This document shows, in pieces, positions 36,210 through 47,227 of a stretch of 64,000 nt of DNA. Location of the stretch: assembly GCA_902806575.1 (NCBI GenBank), contig CADCXD010000002.1, positions 1,240,001-1,304,000 of the forward strand, read 5' to 3'. The notes beneath the pieces were generated by a model. The model worked only from the letters and a program-made list of their open reading frames with translations, was not told the DNA's origin and made no database searches. A program made the position numbers and the translations under genes. How positions within the stretch are numbered: position 1 is the stretch's first letter; each line of letters starts with the position of its first letter. Origin of the DNA: Jackrogersella multiformis (Eukaryota; Ascomycota; Sordariomycetes; Xylariales; Hypoxylaceae).

Positions 36210-38524
36210 GTTCGTTCGCTTTAAAACATAAGCATGCGAATCTACGATTCTATTTTCAATAATTCGTGGGATAATTTAATGGATTAATCACAAAACGGGT
36301 ATGGCTATACCCATCGCGGGGTATTAGCATTCATTCACGACGAGGCATGATGATCACGGCGGCATACATCTGGGGAAGGCAGACATCACGACTAGGTTTA
36401 TTGGGAAACGGCCGTCTCTACTAATTTTTGGTATTATGAACGGAACGGCGAGGGCTGGATAATCTTCCGATTTACATTAGTCCGCGGATCTTTTTCAAAT
36501 ATTCTTGTATATATTATTTTTGAAGCTTGCCATCAAGGCGAATTAATTCAATTTCAGAAGTACCAATATGCACTTTTCTTTTAGACAACTTGGTGATTTA
36601 TTTACTACCTAGGTACCTAGCTACTTGGTTTGGTATTGTTACCAATGCCGTTACCAACTTAGGTGCTGGTTTTTATCCTACGGTTACTAGGTATTTTCTT
36701 TTTCTCCTTCCAACTGACATTAACCCCTGACATGGTCGTTCGGCCGGTTTTCTTAGCGGCCACTAGTGGCCTGGAAAACGGCACAAACCTAACAACACGC
36801 GTGGCGCCACGCAAAGCGGGCGCGCTAGTCCTAAGTACCAACCGGGTTCAGCTGAAAAGGCAGAAAGGCTAGGCTCATCCCACATCTCTAAACATGTGGT
36901 CCTACGTCATCGATGATCGTGCCCCTCAGAGATACGAGATATGCCTACCTAGGTACCTACCTAAGGTACGTGTAGTTAAGGCACTCTACACTACCTAGTA
37001 TTATAGCATCATAGGTGGGTGCACAGTACACCACATACATACACTACACTACACTACACTACACTACACTACACTACACTACACTACACTACACTAGCCA
37101 ACATCTGATCTACTTGTCTATGGATACTAGTGTAGGCTACGTGATTTGTTTCGATTCCTTTTCGCTAGGATTGGAATCCTAACTTCGCCGGTGTGAGATC
37201 GGTGGAACGATACCCGCAGCTTGTTAGTAGCATCATGCGCATGCACGTCGGCCGGCACAGGTGCCCTGTCAAGCCTTGTTATCCAAATAAATTACCTAAC
37301 CTACCTAGGTACCTAGACTGCTAGGTAGTTATTTACATTATGTAGACTGGTAAGTAGCATGGTCTGGATCATGATATCGGAGAGTTTTCGCCGGAATTAG
37401 AATGGCGTTAGGGCTGATGTATGTTTCAGCGCGATGAACATCCCCCTTTATTAGTCTGTTAGTGTATATATCTATCTCCCTGAGACGGGTGTTCCTTGCA
37501 GGAAAAAAGGAAGGAAAAAATTGGGATGTTTCGTGTTCGAGTCATTCAAGGCTCTTCCTCGGATTCGTTATCTCCATCTGCCCCTATTTAGATACGCAAT
37601 ACCTTAATTACCACCAGCGAGACTAGTGATAGTTGACTCTCGTGGCTTCTGGGATCTGCGGGCGGGTTACTCGGTCCAATTCCCGGTTTTCAAGTCTTCT
37701 ATAGCTACCTCCTGTATTCCAAAATAGTTGCGCCACTTACCAGTCTTACTTATGTGCCTACACTAGATATGCATCAACCACATAATCTGATGGTTCATGG
37801 AGACTCGATTATTCTTTAGCATAGAGCTGACCACTACCTATCCACTCAACATGTCCAGTCCAGCAGGCTTTACGTCAGATTTGCATGCATGCAGGCCTAT
37901 CCCACGCCACAACGGCCGTGAAACCCACCTGACCGATGATCTCTTCCAGTATGTACGAATATTGCACCGAAACAGACTCATTAGATGCCGACTTGGAAAC
38001 AATAAACGTGGTTATGTCTTAGCCATTCCAGGAGGCGATCGTGACGAGATGGGATGAACAAGGAAAGCCATCTCATCTCCACATCGAGTATCAAATTGTC
38101 TCGGATACAAAACTGCAGTAAGGTAAGCGCCTAAGCAGTATACCCATCTGGCCGATATCACAGCCAACTGAATGTCTCCCTAAATCACTTTTCGAGATCA
38201 GCCAACTACTCCAAGCGTATCAGTAATCTATCATAAATGGACGAGGCCCACGCATATTCATGCAAAGTTCGTATACCAAGCCTTTACGCGCTGTCCGCAT
38301 TCAGCTCGATGAAAATTATTGATAAAACTCCATTCGCTTATAGGGAAAACGGTCTAGTCCGTTGCCACTATGTGTTCGACCGTGCTTGACTGGGATAAAA
38401 GCATAAGCTCAAACCCCGATTATGATTTGATCATGTCATGCCTAGGTAGGTTATCTCCAGGAAGACTTTTCCCACTGGTCTGGATGTTAGGTCGGATATG
38501 ATAAAAGCTTCATGATCTAGCCAA
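36210..38524. other. intergenic region
   Basis: No supported gene. Contains the 3' region of the wall-protein gene, palindromes at 36.61, 36.95 and 37.30 kb, and an (ACACT)11 array. An 86-codon frame at 37.80-38.06 kb has no recognisable features. Confidence 0.5.
37041..37095. repeat. (ACACT)11 microsatellite
   Basis: Eleven perfect tandem copies of ACACT (55 bp) after CATACAT. A pure pentanucleotide array in intergenic DNA. Confidence 0.95.
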
Positions 38525-39409
38525 TCAATGGCAGCTTCTCTCAGATCCAATATGTCGCCCAGGAGCTAAAACATCGAAATGCCGGTCCACCACACCAGAT
38601 AAGGTTAATATCTTCGCTCGTCTAGCTTGCTCGGTCTCGTAGATCATTAGGTTAGAAAAGACTTCGAGTAAGTTGCCCGCAATTTTAACACTGCAGGTAG
38701 TGATTGATCGAATGACGGCCCCAGTAGGTATTTCCAATGGACTTTCCGGTATTAGGTCAAAGGCCACACCGTCTTTCGTAACAAGATACCAACCGACTTT
38801 TCGTCGAATAAAGCTTGGGAATTGGCCCTTGTAATTTGAGCGGCCTTTCTGTGAGGTCCATAACCACGAGAGAAACCCGACACCCGTTTTCATATTTAGT
38901 ATATCTCGACGACGACGAGGCATTTGTTCTTGCTAGAGAAGAGCATGATCGAATAATCTTTCAATGAATAAATCTCATCCGGAATTCTTCTCGTAGATTC
39001 CAAAGGCTGCTGCCGGGGTAAATGAATGTTTTCGGAGGCAGCGAGAAAATTTCCCAGAGTAAATTCTAGACGTGTAATTCTTTGGCGCTCGACGTTTTTA
39101 AAGTAAAGTGTTGAGTTAATTGACCCCAGCAATAGCTCAACGCGAAGTATTTGGCTTGTAGTGGAAGGTAAGCAATATACATTCTATGTACCTAAGCTCG
39201 AAATCAATGACACGAAGGTCCTGCGAATTCTTCCGAGTATACACGATACTATCGCATTTTGAAGCTTCGGGAGCACAGCCTGACAGCTTCAGGGGCTGGT
39301 CCCACAAATCGAGACTCTTGTTGCAGAACGTCAAGCTCCATCTGAAAGTATCGAGAAATGTCAATCCTATTGCATTCAAAACAGAGGGTTTCTGCTGGTT
39401 CGGTATCAT
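38525..39409 (-). pseudogene. degenerate HET-domain gene
   Basis: On the minus strand KYFALSYCWG (39,152-39,123) is the hallmark first block of the HET (heterokaryon incompatibility, PF06985) domain. In the same frame FSLPPKTF (about 39,046-39,024) matches the following SLPKTFxDA block, but a TAG separates them (about 39,068-39,066). Upstream, LRVIDFELR at about 39,160-39,135 in another frame matches the region normally preceding YxALSYCWG; I found no in-frame splice solution. So at least one frameshift and one stop break the gene. A 132-codon frame at 38,525-38,923 may be its remnant 3' part but matches nothing I know. Intact HET proteins trigger non-self-recognition cell death; this one is very likely dead. 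Confidence 0.6.
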
Positions 39410-40230
39410 GGAGTGGGAGAATAGACGTGGTGATGATCTGGGAGAGTGTATGAAGAAATTGAATAGTTGGGGCTGAGTCTCCGATAACCCACCTACTACC
39501 TAGGTAGATAAGGAGGAAAGGGGGAGGGGTTTATGGACATTATGTCAGCGACAGCATAGTGGATATAATATGCTCGTGTAATGACAACCTCCCTTTCTAC
39601 ATGTAGACAGTGGTATTGACCTAGGTACCTAGATAATGATGACGGTAGTTGATTCGACATATACTAGCTCGGTTATCATGTTAGGCTATTGTGTTAGGTT
39701 ACGATTACTATGTCACGCCTCAAAGGTAAAAGGGGAAAAAGAGGAGAGGATTGGTTGGAAGTCAAGATAGGAGCCATTCGATATCGGGCTACTTATCGTG
39801 GACTAACACACATCTAAAATAGGGGCTAAAACAGCCCGAAATTCATCAAGTTGAAGGGCGTAATATTCTCTTGACATCAATCTTCTTCCTTAATCATCCC
39901 GTCGTGAAATCTAACAGAATGCAGGCCATTTGAGACAACGTTCTCGGTCACTGCAACAACCAGTTACGCCGCCCAGAAAATGCATGCGAACACATGTGTC
40001 TCCCCAAACACCATCTCCGTCTTTGACCCGACCTGCACACCCTACTTGATACACGAAGTGAATAAATATGCACGTACACAGTGGGGATATGCAACATCGA
40101 ACTACCTGCTCCTCATCCACTACACGACTCTTAGACCACTGTTATGCTAGGTCGTCCACACCAACGTAGTGTTTCGTCATGCTGATTTGCCAAGGGTTCG
40201 TAAATATTGCGTTCAAGACTAAGACGACTC
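39410..40230. other. intergenic, 3' flank of the gelsolin-like gene
   Basis: No supported gene; short frames only. Palindromes at 39.50 and 39.62 kb. The 40.0-40.23 kb part is likely 3' UTR of the minus-strand gene. Confidence 0.5.
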
Positions 40231-43200
40231 CTAATCGCTCAGCGCTTGTAGAGCCTGGTTGAGCGGCACGACTCGCAGACTACGGCCTCTCTTAAGACCG
40301 GTATTTACGTTCGTGACCGTTGGACTGTCGGCATCGCGCCACTTGCGGAATACACTCTTCATATCCCGAGGGATACCCTCTAGCACCACTGTCGAGAACG
40401 GGACGAAGGGCCTATCCTCCATCCCCGCCGCGAGAATTCCGTACTCCTGAGCGAAATCCAACGCGTTGTGGAAAGATGCGTACTGAGACTGGGCCCGGGA
40501 TCCCACGATGATGTACAACTCGAAGAAGGCGTCGAGTACATAAATACTCGTTGGCAGTAGATCGGATTGCGAGAAGGGAGATATCTCAACGATCTGCGGG
40601 GTATCATGCATTAGTAAGGATTTGTGTAATGAGGGTGCCAATGTGAAACTTACTTGCTGCTTGGAGGCTACGTCCGAGTGGAATAGCCTGCAGCAGTATT
40701 TATCGTAGTTCGGCTTCAGACGCCAATGGTCGGCTGACACAGCCTTAGAGCTAGCTTTAAAGACGCCCCAGAAGGTTTCCGGCTCGTGACCATCTTCGAT
40801 TTCTTCCATCTCGCCCGATAGGGCATAGTCCATCCCTATGAGACGGGCGCAACTCAGCTCGTCGACTCCACTACCCTTGCCTTTCCATAGATAACATCTA
40901 CCACCCGTTGTCACAACATACGGGAACCCGGAGCATAGAGCTGCAGGAGTGAAGTCAACTTCATCAAAGACAACGTGTCCGTGATATCGTCTTCCGCATA
41001 ACATGTGTGGTGCTAACGAATCAAATTTATTCCCAGAGCCGCGTTGGACAATCACTATACCACCCAGCGCCTGGAGAAACTCGGGTGTCTCCTTACCCTG
41101 CTGGAGCTTGACTAGCTTACCACCTAAAGTTCTTGCTTCGCGGGAGATAAATGTGGACGCATCCTCGATAGTTGAATGGGGAACTTCGTCTCCTGTCCAG
41201 AAGTAGACTTCCGTAACCTTCTTTCCTGATTCATCCTTGAACGTGTGAGCGCAAATATACATTTCACGTTCGAATAGTGTTCGCTCGTGGTGGGTGGGGA
41301 CCGGTAGTTTCTTGCCGTCGGCTGAGAACTGGTATAATTGGGCACTCAAGGTCTGGATTTTAGTCGATGCTACATTTGGTCGACACATTAGTAACTCGGC
41401 AGCGTCCACGTTGTAATTCATCCGGGTACGTTCGGGGCCGAAAAAATCGCCAAGCAGGGTGGAAGCGTCGAAGGGCTGTTTGGTGGGTGAGCGCGTAGGC
41501 GATGATGTCTCGGGATGTGGTGATTTCGGTCTAGGTATAGGTAAAGGCCGAGAAATCTGTTTGGGCTCTGCTGGTAAAGGGCGACTAGATGATGATGGTT
41601 CTGGTTCAGCGGTTGCTGGGATAGCGGGTAGGGGTCGACCACCTGAAGTAAAAGTAGAGGGATGCTGCTTAGTGCCTAAAGAGATCGGGTCGGGCAACGG
41701 CTTCTCAGGTTTGGTTAGCGGATGCGACTGAGGCTGGGAATTTGGTATGTCCGAACCAGCAGGCCCGTCAGTGGTTGATTTTGGCTTTGCCACTAGAGGC
41801 GTCTCTGTGTCTCTCTTCGTATCCTTCGCTTGCTGGGAATCGCCGGCTTTCTCGGTATCCTGGTTGGAATCGTTAAAGAAGCGTGACACTCGCTTTATGT
41901 CTAGCTTTCTTGGAGACGGTGGCTGCGAAGTAGGTTCATCAAACACTTTCGATGGTGAGGGCTGCCTCCTATGGGCGGCGAATGCAGCTACTTGTTCTTG
42001 AATTTTGCTTGGGGAGCCTGGAGCCTTGCTAGATAATTCCCTTGTTGTAGACTCAAATGAGTTCGAAGAAGATCCTGTGAGAGAAGTAGGTCGCGGTTGC
42101 GGTCTCATTGGTTCGTCGTGGCCCACCCTTGGGGAATCATCTAGTGTAATCGCTTCGGGCTTTGGAATGGAAGCAGTGAGTATCTCTGGCCGAGATGCTG
42201 AAACGGGGCGTATACCTAGAGTTGTACTAGACAACTTTTCCTCGGGCTCGTTTGCAGCCGGGGTCGGCGCTGAAGTAGGTGCCTTTCTTCTCGGTCCCCG
42301 AGCGCGACTCTTAGTCATGTGTGTCAATTTCGGACCCGAGTTGGCCTCGCCGTCATTTACTTCAGAAGTAGTGTTAGACTGTGAGTTCGAAGTCGACGTG
42401 CTGGTGTTTGAGGATGTTGGTGGACCTCTAGCAATCAAACTAGCAAGAGCAGGGTTGAATCGATTCGCTAAACCGCCTCCAAGCTTTCCCGGCAGCCGGC
42501 CGGGTGCAACTATTTCCTTTGGAGTTACGGGTGGATGATCGATATTCGGGGAGATAGGAACCGCCTGAGCCGAGCCTCGTCTGGGAATACTTGGAAGATC
42601 TGCTCTGAAAGGTTTAGATACTTGGACAGAATCTTGGTTCTCAGCACCACCAAATCGTTCTGTCTTATCAGAAGGCGGCTCTTGGATTGGATCAAGTTTC
42701 GATGCCATACCTAACTTTTCCAGATCCGTCGTTATTGCGTCCGAAGCTGCGGCATCTAGCTTGATTGTATTTGATCGTCCAAGTAGGCCCCGTTTGATTA
42801 GCCCCTCGGGAATTGGCTCCTCGCTTGCTGTGCTGTCTTTACGCGTCACACCACGGCCTTCCGATTGTGCTTTCTGGAAGTCTTTTCGTTTTGATAGAAT
42901 GGCTTCCTTGAGCTCATCGACGCGCTCCGTCTTCTTAGGGCCCCCAGTAGCACTGAGAGCTGCTTTCCCTCTTAGAATATTGCCCTTGAGCTCATCTGGG
43001 GGTTGGTAGTTCTGAGTTGTCGTCTTTCTTAGGTTACCAAAAATATTCTTAAATTCGTTGTCTTGGGGAGTATTGGAAGCTGTAGGAGTATGTCTTGGTT
43101 TCAAATTGGCACGGAAATCACTTTTTACTGGTATGTCAGGTTTTGCCTTGCCGACAAGAAAAGGCGAACCTGTAGGTTTGCGGTCGGAATCAGGGCTCTT

Positions 43201-45009
43201 GACATCCGGAGTGGTTGGACTCTGTAGATCATTCGGACCACTGCTAGTATCAGGGCGAGTGATGGTACTTGGAGAGATGCTGGGAGAGATGCTAGGAGCG
43301 GGAATGAGTGCGGGAGTGGGAATAACGCCTAGACCAATTGGCTTCGTAGAAATGCCAGGGGCAGAAGACCTCATAAGTCCGCCGATGCTGACTTGATGTT
43401 TATGCGAAATAGTTGGCGACCTGCCTCTCTCCGTACTAGGATTAGCAGATTTTTCAGCTCTCGCCTTCTGAAGTTCTGCCATCCAAGCCGGTTGGCTGGT
43501 GGAGGGGGTGTGCTTCGGCTTAGGAGATTCAGGCTTGTTCAGGGCAGATTCGAGCCAACTAGACTTTGTAGGGCTCCATCTCCTAGAGTCCATAGTCTTT
43601 GAGGGGCTGACGGGGGTAGTGACCCTGGCTATCTCTTGTTCTGGCAGTTCCGGTGATGGCTTTATATCGAGCCTAAGCGAATCGCCGGGCTTTTCCGGGA
43701 CAACCACATCATCTCGACGCTCGCTCTCTTGACTGGGCGAGAGTCTCGGTGAAATATCGGTCGAAGGATCACGAATCAAACTTGCAGGTCTTGACCTGGC
43801 ACCACTTGCTCGGTTTGACGAATCATACCCAGTACGGTTTGAGACTACCGGATCTGGACGTTGCGCGCTTGTGGGCGATTGAACACTCCATCTCTTGATG
43901 CTATCTGAGCGCTTCATCATGGCACTCTGTACAAACCCGCCCATTCCCTTCGTTGGGGAGCCTGACCTTTCCAATTTAGACGGTGAAGATCGTCCTGAAG
44001 GAGGAGACATGATAAGTTCTTCTTGGCATATCTCAGTCTGCGGTTGGGCATCACTGTTAGGTGGGTCTAATCTGTGAGAACCTGCCAAAGACAAGGGTGA
44101 GGCCAATCTGGTTGAGAGGTCAGGAGAGGTCGGTTGGGAGCTGTTATCCTCCTTGGGAACTTCGCTAGACGGCACAGGCGACATGCCCGGGAGCTGAGCC
44201 GGCATCAGAGAAATGTCAGCTGTCTGGTTGTCCTCAACCTGACTCCGTCTATAAGCAGCAGAATTAACACCCCTATCCGCAGTTTGGCGGAAATACGAGG
44301 GGTCTTTGGAGGCTAATGCCGAAGCAATCTGGTCCCTAGATATAGTCTCGGTTGCCGAGGCAGGTTCAGGAGGGGGGTTTCGTGCCGCATTCTCAGCTGC
44401 GACAACAGACAGTGGCCGGGTTCGTGAGCGTTCGGATGCCTGGGAATTCGGTCGTCTTTGCCACGATAGTCCCCTTGTTGCTCGTGTGGGAGAGATCTGG
44501 CCAGGCTGCTTGCGTTCTAGGTCGACTGGAAATTCATTTTCTTTCGAGGCTGAGGTGAAGAAATCACCCGTGGAAGCCATTTCTTCGGTCTTCGGAGAGT
44601 AATAGGAGTGAGGGCTTGCAGCAGGTTCGAATATAGGAGATGAGTCCAAGGTTAGGCGGCGGCCAGACGGAATGTGAGTATCGATACGGTGTGATGAAGG
44701 TGGTGGGGTATTTGCTGGCGATGATTTTTGAGGCGATATAGACCTGGCGCGCTCTAAAAAGAATAATAAGCAACAGGCCAGGTAAAGTCGCGATTAAAAC
44801 CACAGTTGGGAAATAGAAAGGAGGATTAATTAATTAATTTGACAGGGTATGATATCAAAAGTTTCCATACCTGCTCGGCGAGCTTCTCGTTCTTTTCTCT
44901 CTCGTAATATTCTCTCTTCAAGTTCTCGTGAACGGGCCTCATCTTCCTCAATTCGTCGATCGCCCAATTCTTTAACCTGCAACAGAAATTTGGATACGTC
45001 TTCGGACAT
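40231..45009 (-). CDS. DUF4045-gelsolin-repeat protein (3 exons)
   Basis: Rebuilt as exon 1 45,009-44,871, intron 44,870-44,754 (117 nt, GTATGG...TTTAG), exon 2 44,753-40,654, intron 40,653-40,594 (60 nt, GTAAGT, branch TACTAAT, GCAG) and exon 3 40,593-40,231; 1,533 residues. The N-terminus starts MSEDVSKFLLQVKELGDRR and is a charged coiled coil (1-50). A very long Ser/Pro/Lys-rich disordered region follows, as in fungal DUF4045 proteins, with repeated short motifs (SPTKS, LKPRHTP, GRLPGKLGGG). The last 380 residues hold gelsolin-type repeats (EVYFWTGDEVPHSTIEDA, CYLWKGKGS, IYVLDAFFELYIIVG). Inferred role: actin-filament binding or organisation in hyphae. Intron 2 is a multiple of three without a stop, so an unspliced reading hides it. 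Confidence 0.88.
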
Positions 45010-45854
45010 TTTTAATTTTTACCGGCAGAACCGAAATATAAAATGAAGGACGTGGATAGTTGTTTACGACAGACCAAAATGGAAAGGTAGGGGAATAGGG
45101 AGACACGGGCTTTTTCTTCTTCTCCTGTTTGCACCCTTCTCTTCGGCCGTGGACACGAGATTCGGGTAGATGTCAGAAGTAAGTAAGAGAAAAATAAAAT
45201 AAAAAGGCTTAGTTAGGTATTCCTCCTTGCTAGCGTTTGTGATGATGGATCTCTAAAAGTTTAGGTATGTACCTAGGTAGGTAGGCAGGCAGTCTAGACA
45301 GTTCTAATTTTATGGTTAAAGGTTATTCTGTTCAGGAAGTCTAACGAAAAGTAGGTACGAAGTAATATTTAAAGATTTAAATATAATTACAGTAAACAAG
45401 GTTATGTTGGTGCAGCAGCTGCGGGAGGATGTTGTCGGGAGTGGGCTCTTGTTTCTTCGTTTATTCGTTTATTCGGCTGTCATCATCTGGATCCCTGCAG
45501 GGCCGTCCTCTCCTTGGCAGCTTTGTACTTATAATTTATTGCAGCCAATGACAAAAAGGCCCGTAAGGTGATGAAACTGACCCGAAAAGCTTATTAAGCT
45601 CTGCTTCTCCCGGTTAGCGTTAATGCCTAGACTCAAGACCCAAGGCGACTGGGTCATAAATTAAAATAAATGTGGGGTTTGAAGTTGAAACTTCACCTGG
45701 CCCGGCAATCATCCATATCATTATCAAAGACTCTATCATATGGATCGGGGCTTCATATAATTCTTATGCTATTAGCTATTATGCGCATCAACAGGATGTC
45801 ATGTGCAATACTATGTAGAATTTATTTTCGTGCCTGCAAGGAAACATAAATCTA
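45010..45854. other. intergenic: promoter of the gelsolin-like gene and 3' flank of ARL2
   Basis: Both neighbours read on the minus strand. No ORF of note. A palindrome cluster (ACCTAGGTAGGTAGG) sits at about 45,270. The region from 45.0 to 45.5 kb should contain the gelsolin-like promoter. Confidence 0.5.
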
Positions 45855-46776
45855 TCAGTATAAGAATAATCTCGCCTTAGCATCCTCGACTACCCACGCC
45901 AGACCCTCCTTGAGATTCTCTCCCGTCATGGCGCTGCATCGCAGGATATGCCATCGATGCGTTCGAATCGCCTCGAGCTGTAGTCCTTGGAGGATCTCGG
46001 TCTCATCCATGCATCCTTGTACGTCGGTCTTGTTGGCGAAGACTAACAAACTAGCTCCCGAAAGACGCTGTACCAAGTTTTCAGTTAGCGGTGTGTTCGT
46101 TCCCAATGTTACCAGGTAATGTCCCAAATACACAATACATTGGGCAGCAAGAAGACTGTGCAAGCAAACCTCTTCTTGAAGCAGCCCGTGAAGCTCTTCC
46201 CTACAATCGTCTATTCTCAATCGGTCCGTCGCATCGACAACCCATATAAGGGCATCCGTCTTCTCAAAATAGTTGCGCCAGTACGAGCGAAGTGTCTTCT
46301 GGCCGCCAACGTCCCCTATTTCCGTACGATCCCCAATTCATTAGCCTCAGCTCTCCACTCGTTCTCATTACCAATAAATATAGTTGCTGGGCAAGTTATT
46401 CCAACTCACAGATATTTAGTTTATATCTATAGCAAGGTTTTGGTCATGTTAATAACTTCGATTAAGTGGCATGGAGTCGGTATAATTGCGAGCTTACCCC
46501 TCATATTCAATCGTCTTAATAATGAATCCCAATGTCGGACTGACGGTACTGATGTCTTCATTCATCACCCTCTTGACGATCGTAGTTTTACCTGCATTGT
46601 CTAAGCCCCTATCTCATTAATTATCAGCTTGGTTCTCGACTCATTTTCAATCTTTGACCGCCGCAAACACAACTCTATGAATACCAAAAAGTATGCTCTA
46701 AGAAAAGCGGAACCCACAGCATCAAGATCCTCATCTCCTTGTCCTTCAGCCGTGCTTTTCGGAGGATCGACAGCAT
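45855..46776 (-). CDS. arl2: ARL2-family small GTPase (5 exons, one of 17 nt)
   Basis: Exons 46,776-46,718; 46,608-46,498; 46,426-46,410; 46,315-46,170; 46,067-45,855. Introns of 109, 71, 94 and 102 nt all have GT-AG ends (GTGGGT, GTAAGC, GTGAGT, GTTTGC donors; branch GCTAAC in the last). The product is 181 residues against about 184 for human ARL2, with MLSILRKARLKDKEMRILML at the start, P-loop GLDNAGKT (21-28), TLGF (45-48), switch II WDVGGQ (63-68), NKTD (123-126; NKQD in most relatives) and CSAMTGENL (155-163). There is no Gly2, so no myristoylation, as in ARL2. Known role: works with tubulin cofactor D in tubulin folding (Alp41/Cin4 in yeasts). Tandem with the gelsolin-like gene, both minus. 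Confidence 0.92.
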
Positions 46777-47227
46777 CTTTACCTAGCCTAGCCTGCTTAG
46801 ATACTATAGAGCTAACGTTGTGCAACAGGAAATCATTAGAAACCGGCCGTTGTTATTGACAAAATAATAGACAATGAGTTATCGAACTTAGAAGCGATGT
46901 TGATGTTGATGAAATTCAATAAAAGCTTAATAAAAGATGTCGCGATCCGATTTGCGCTTTAGTTTTCATTTAATTCGTTGCCTAAGGTATTTTCACGTGA
47001 TGTCCTTAACGTATCACAATCAACCCCTTTTACCGACCTAGGTACTTCCTACCTCCTACCTCCTACCTCCTACCAGGTAAGTACCTCCTAGGTACATTTT
47101 ACTCTAGACATGATCTAGAAACGCAGTCCCAATGCTGCGAATAACAGTATTGTTTAAAAGGCTACTGGTCTATCAATACTCACGCCAAGCAATACCATCT
47201 ACCCACCTCCATTATACCCTCTTTTCA
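46777..47227. other. intergenic between ARL2 and DUF2235 genes
   Basis: The promoter of ARL2 plus the 3' flank of the DUF2235 gene. A run of CCTACCTCCTACC near 47,045-47,080 precedes AGGTACC-type palindromes. No ORF. Confidence 0.5.

Noticed and set aside
46119..46604. 161-codon plus-strand frame
   Set aside because: Antisense to ARL2 exons and introns, whose minus-strand protein is unmistakable.
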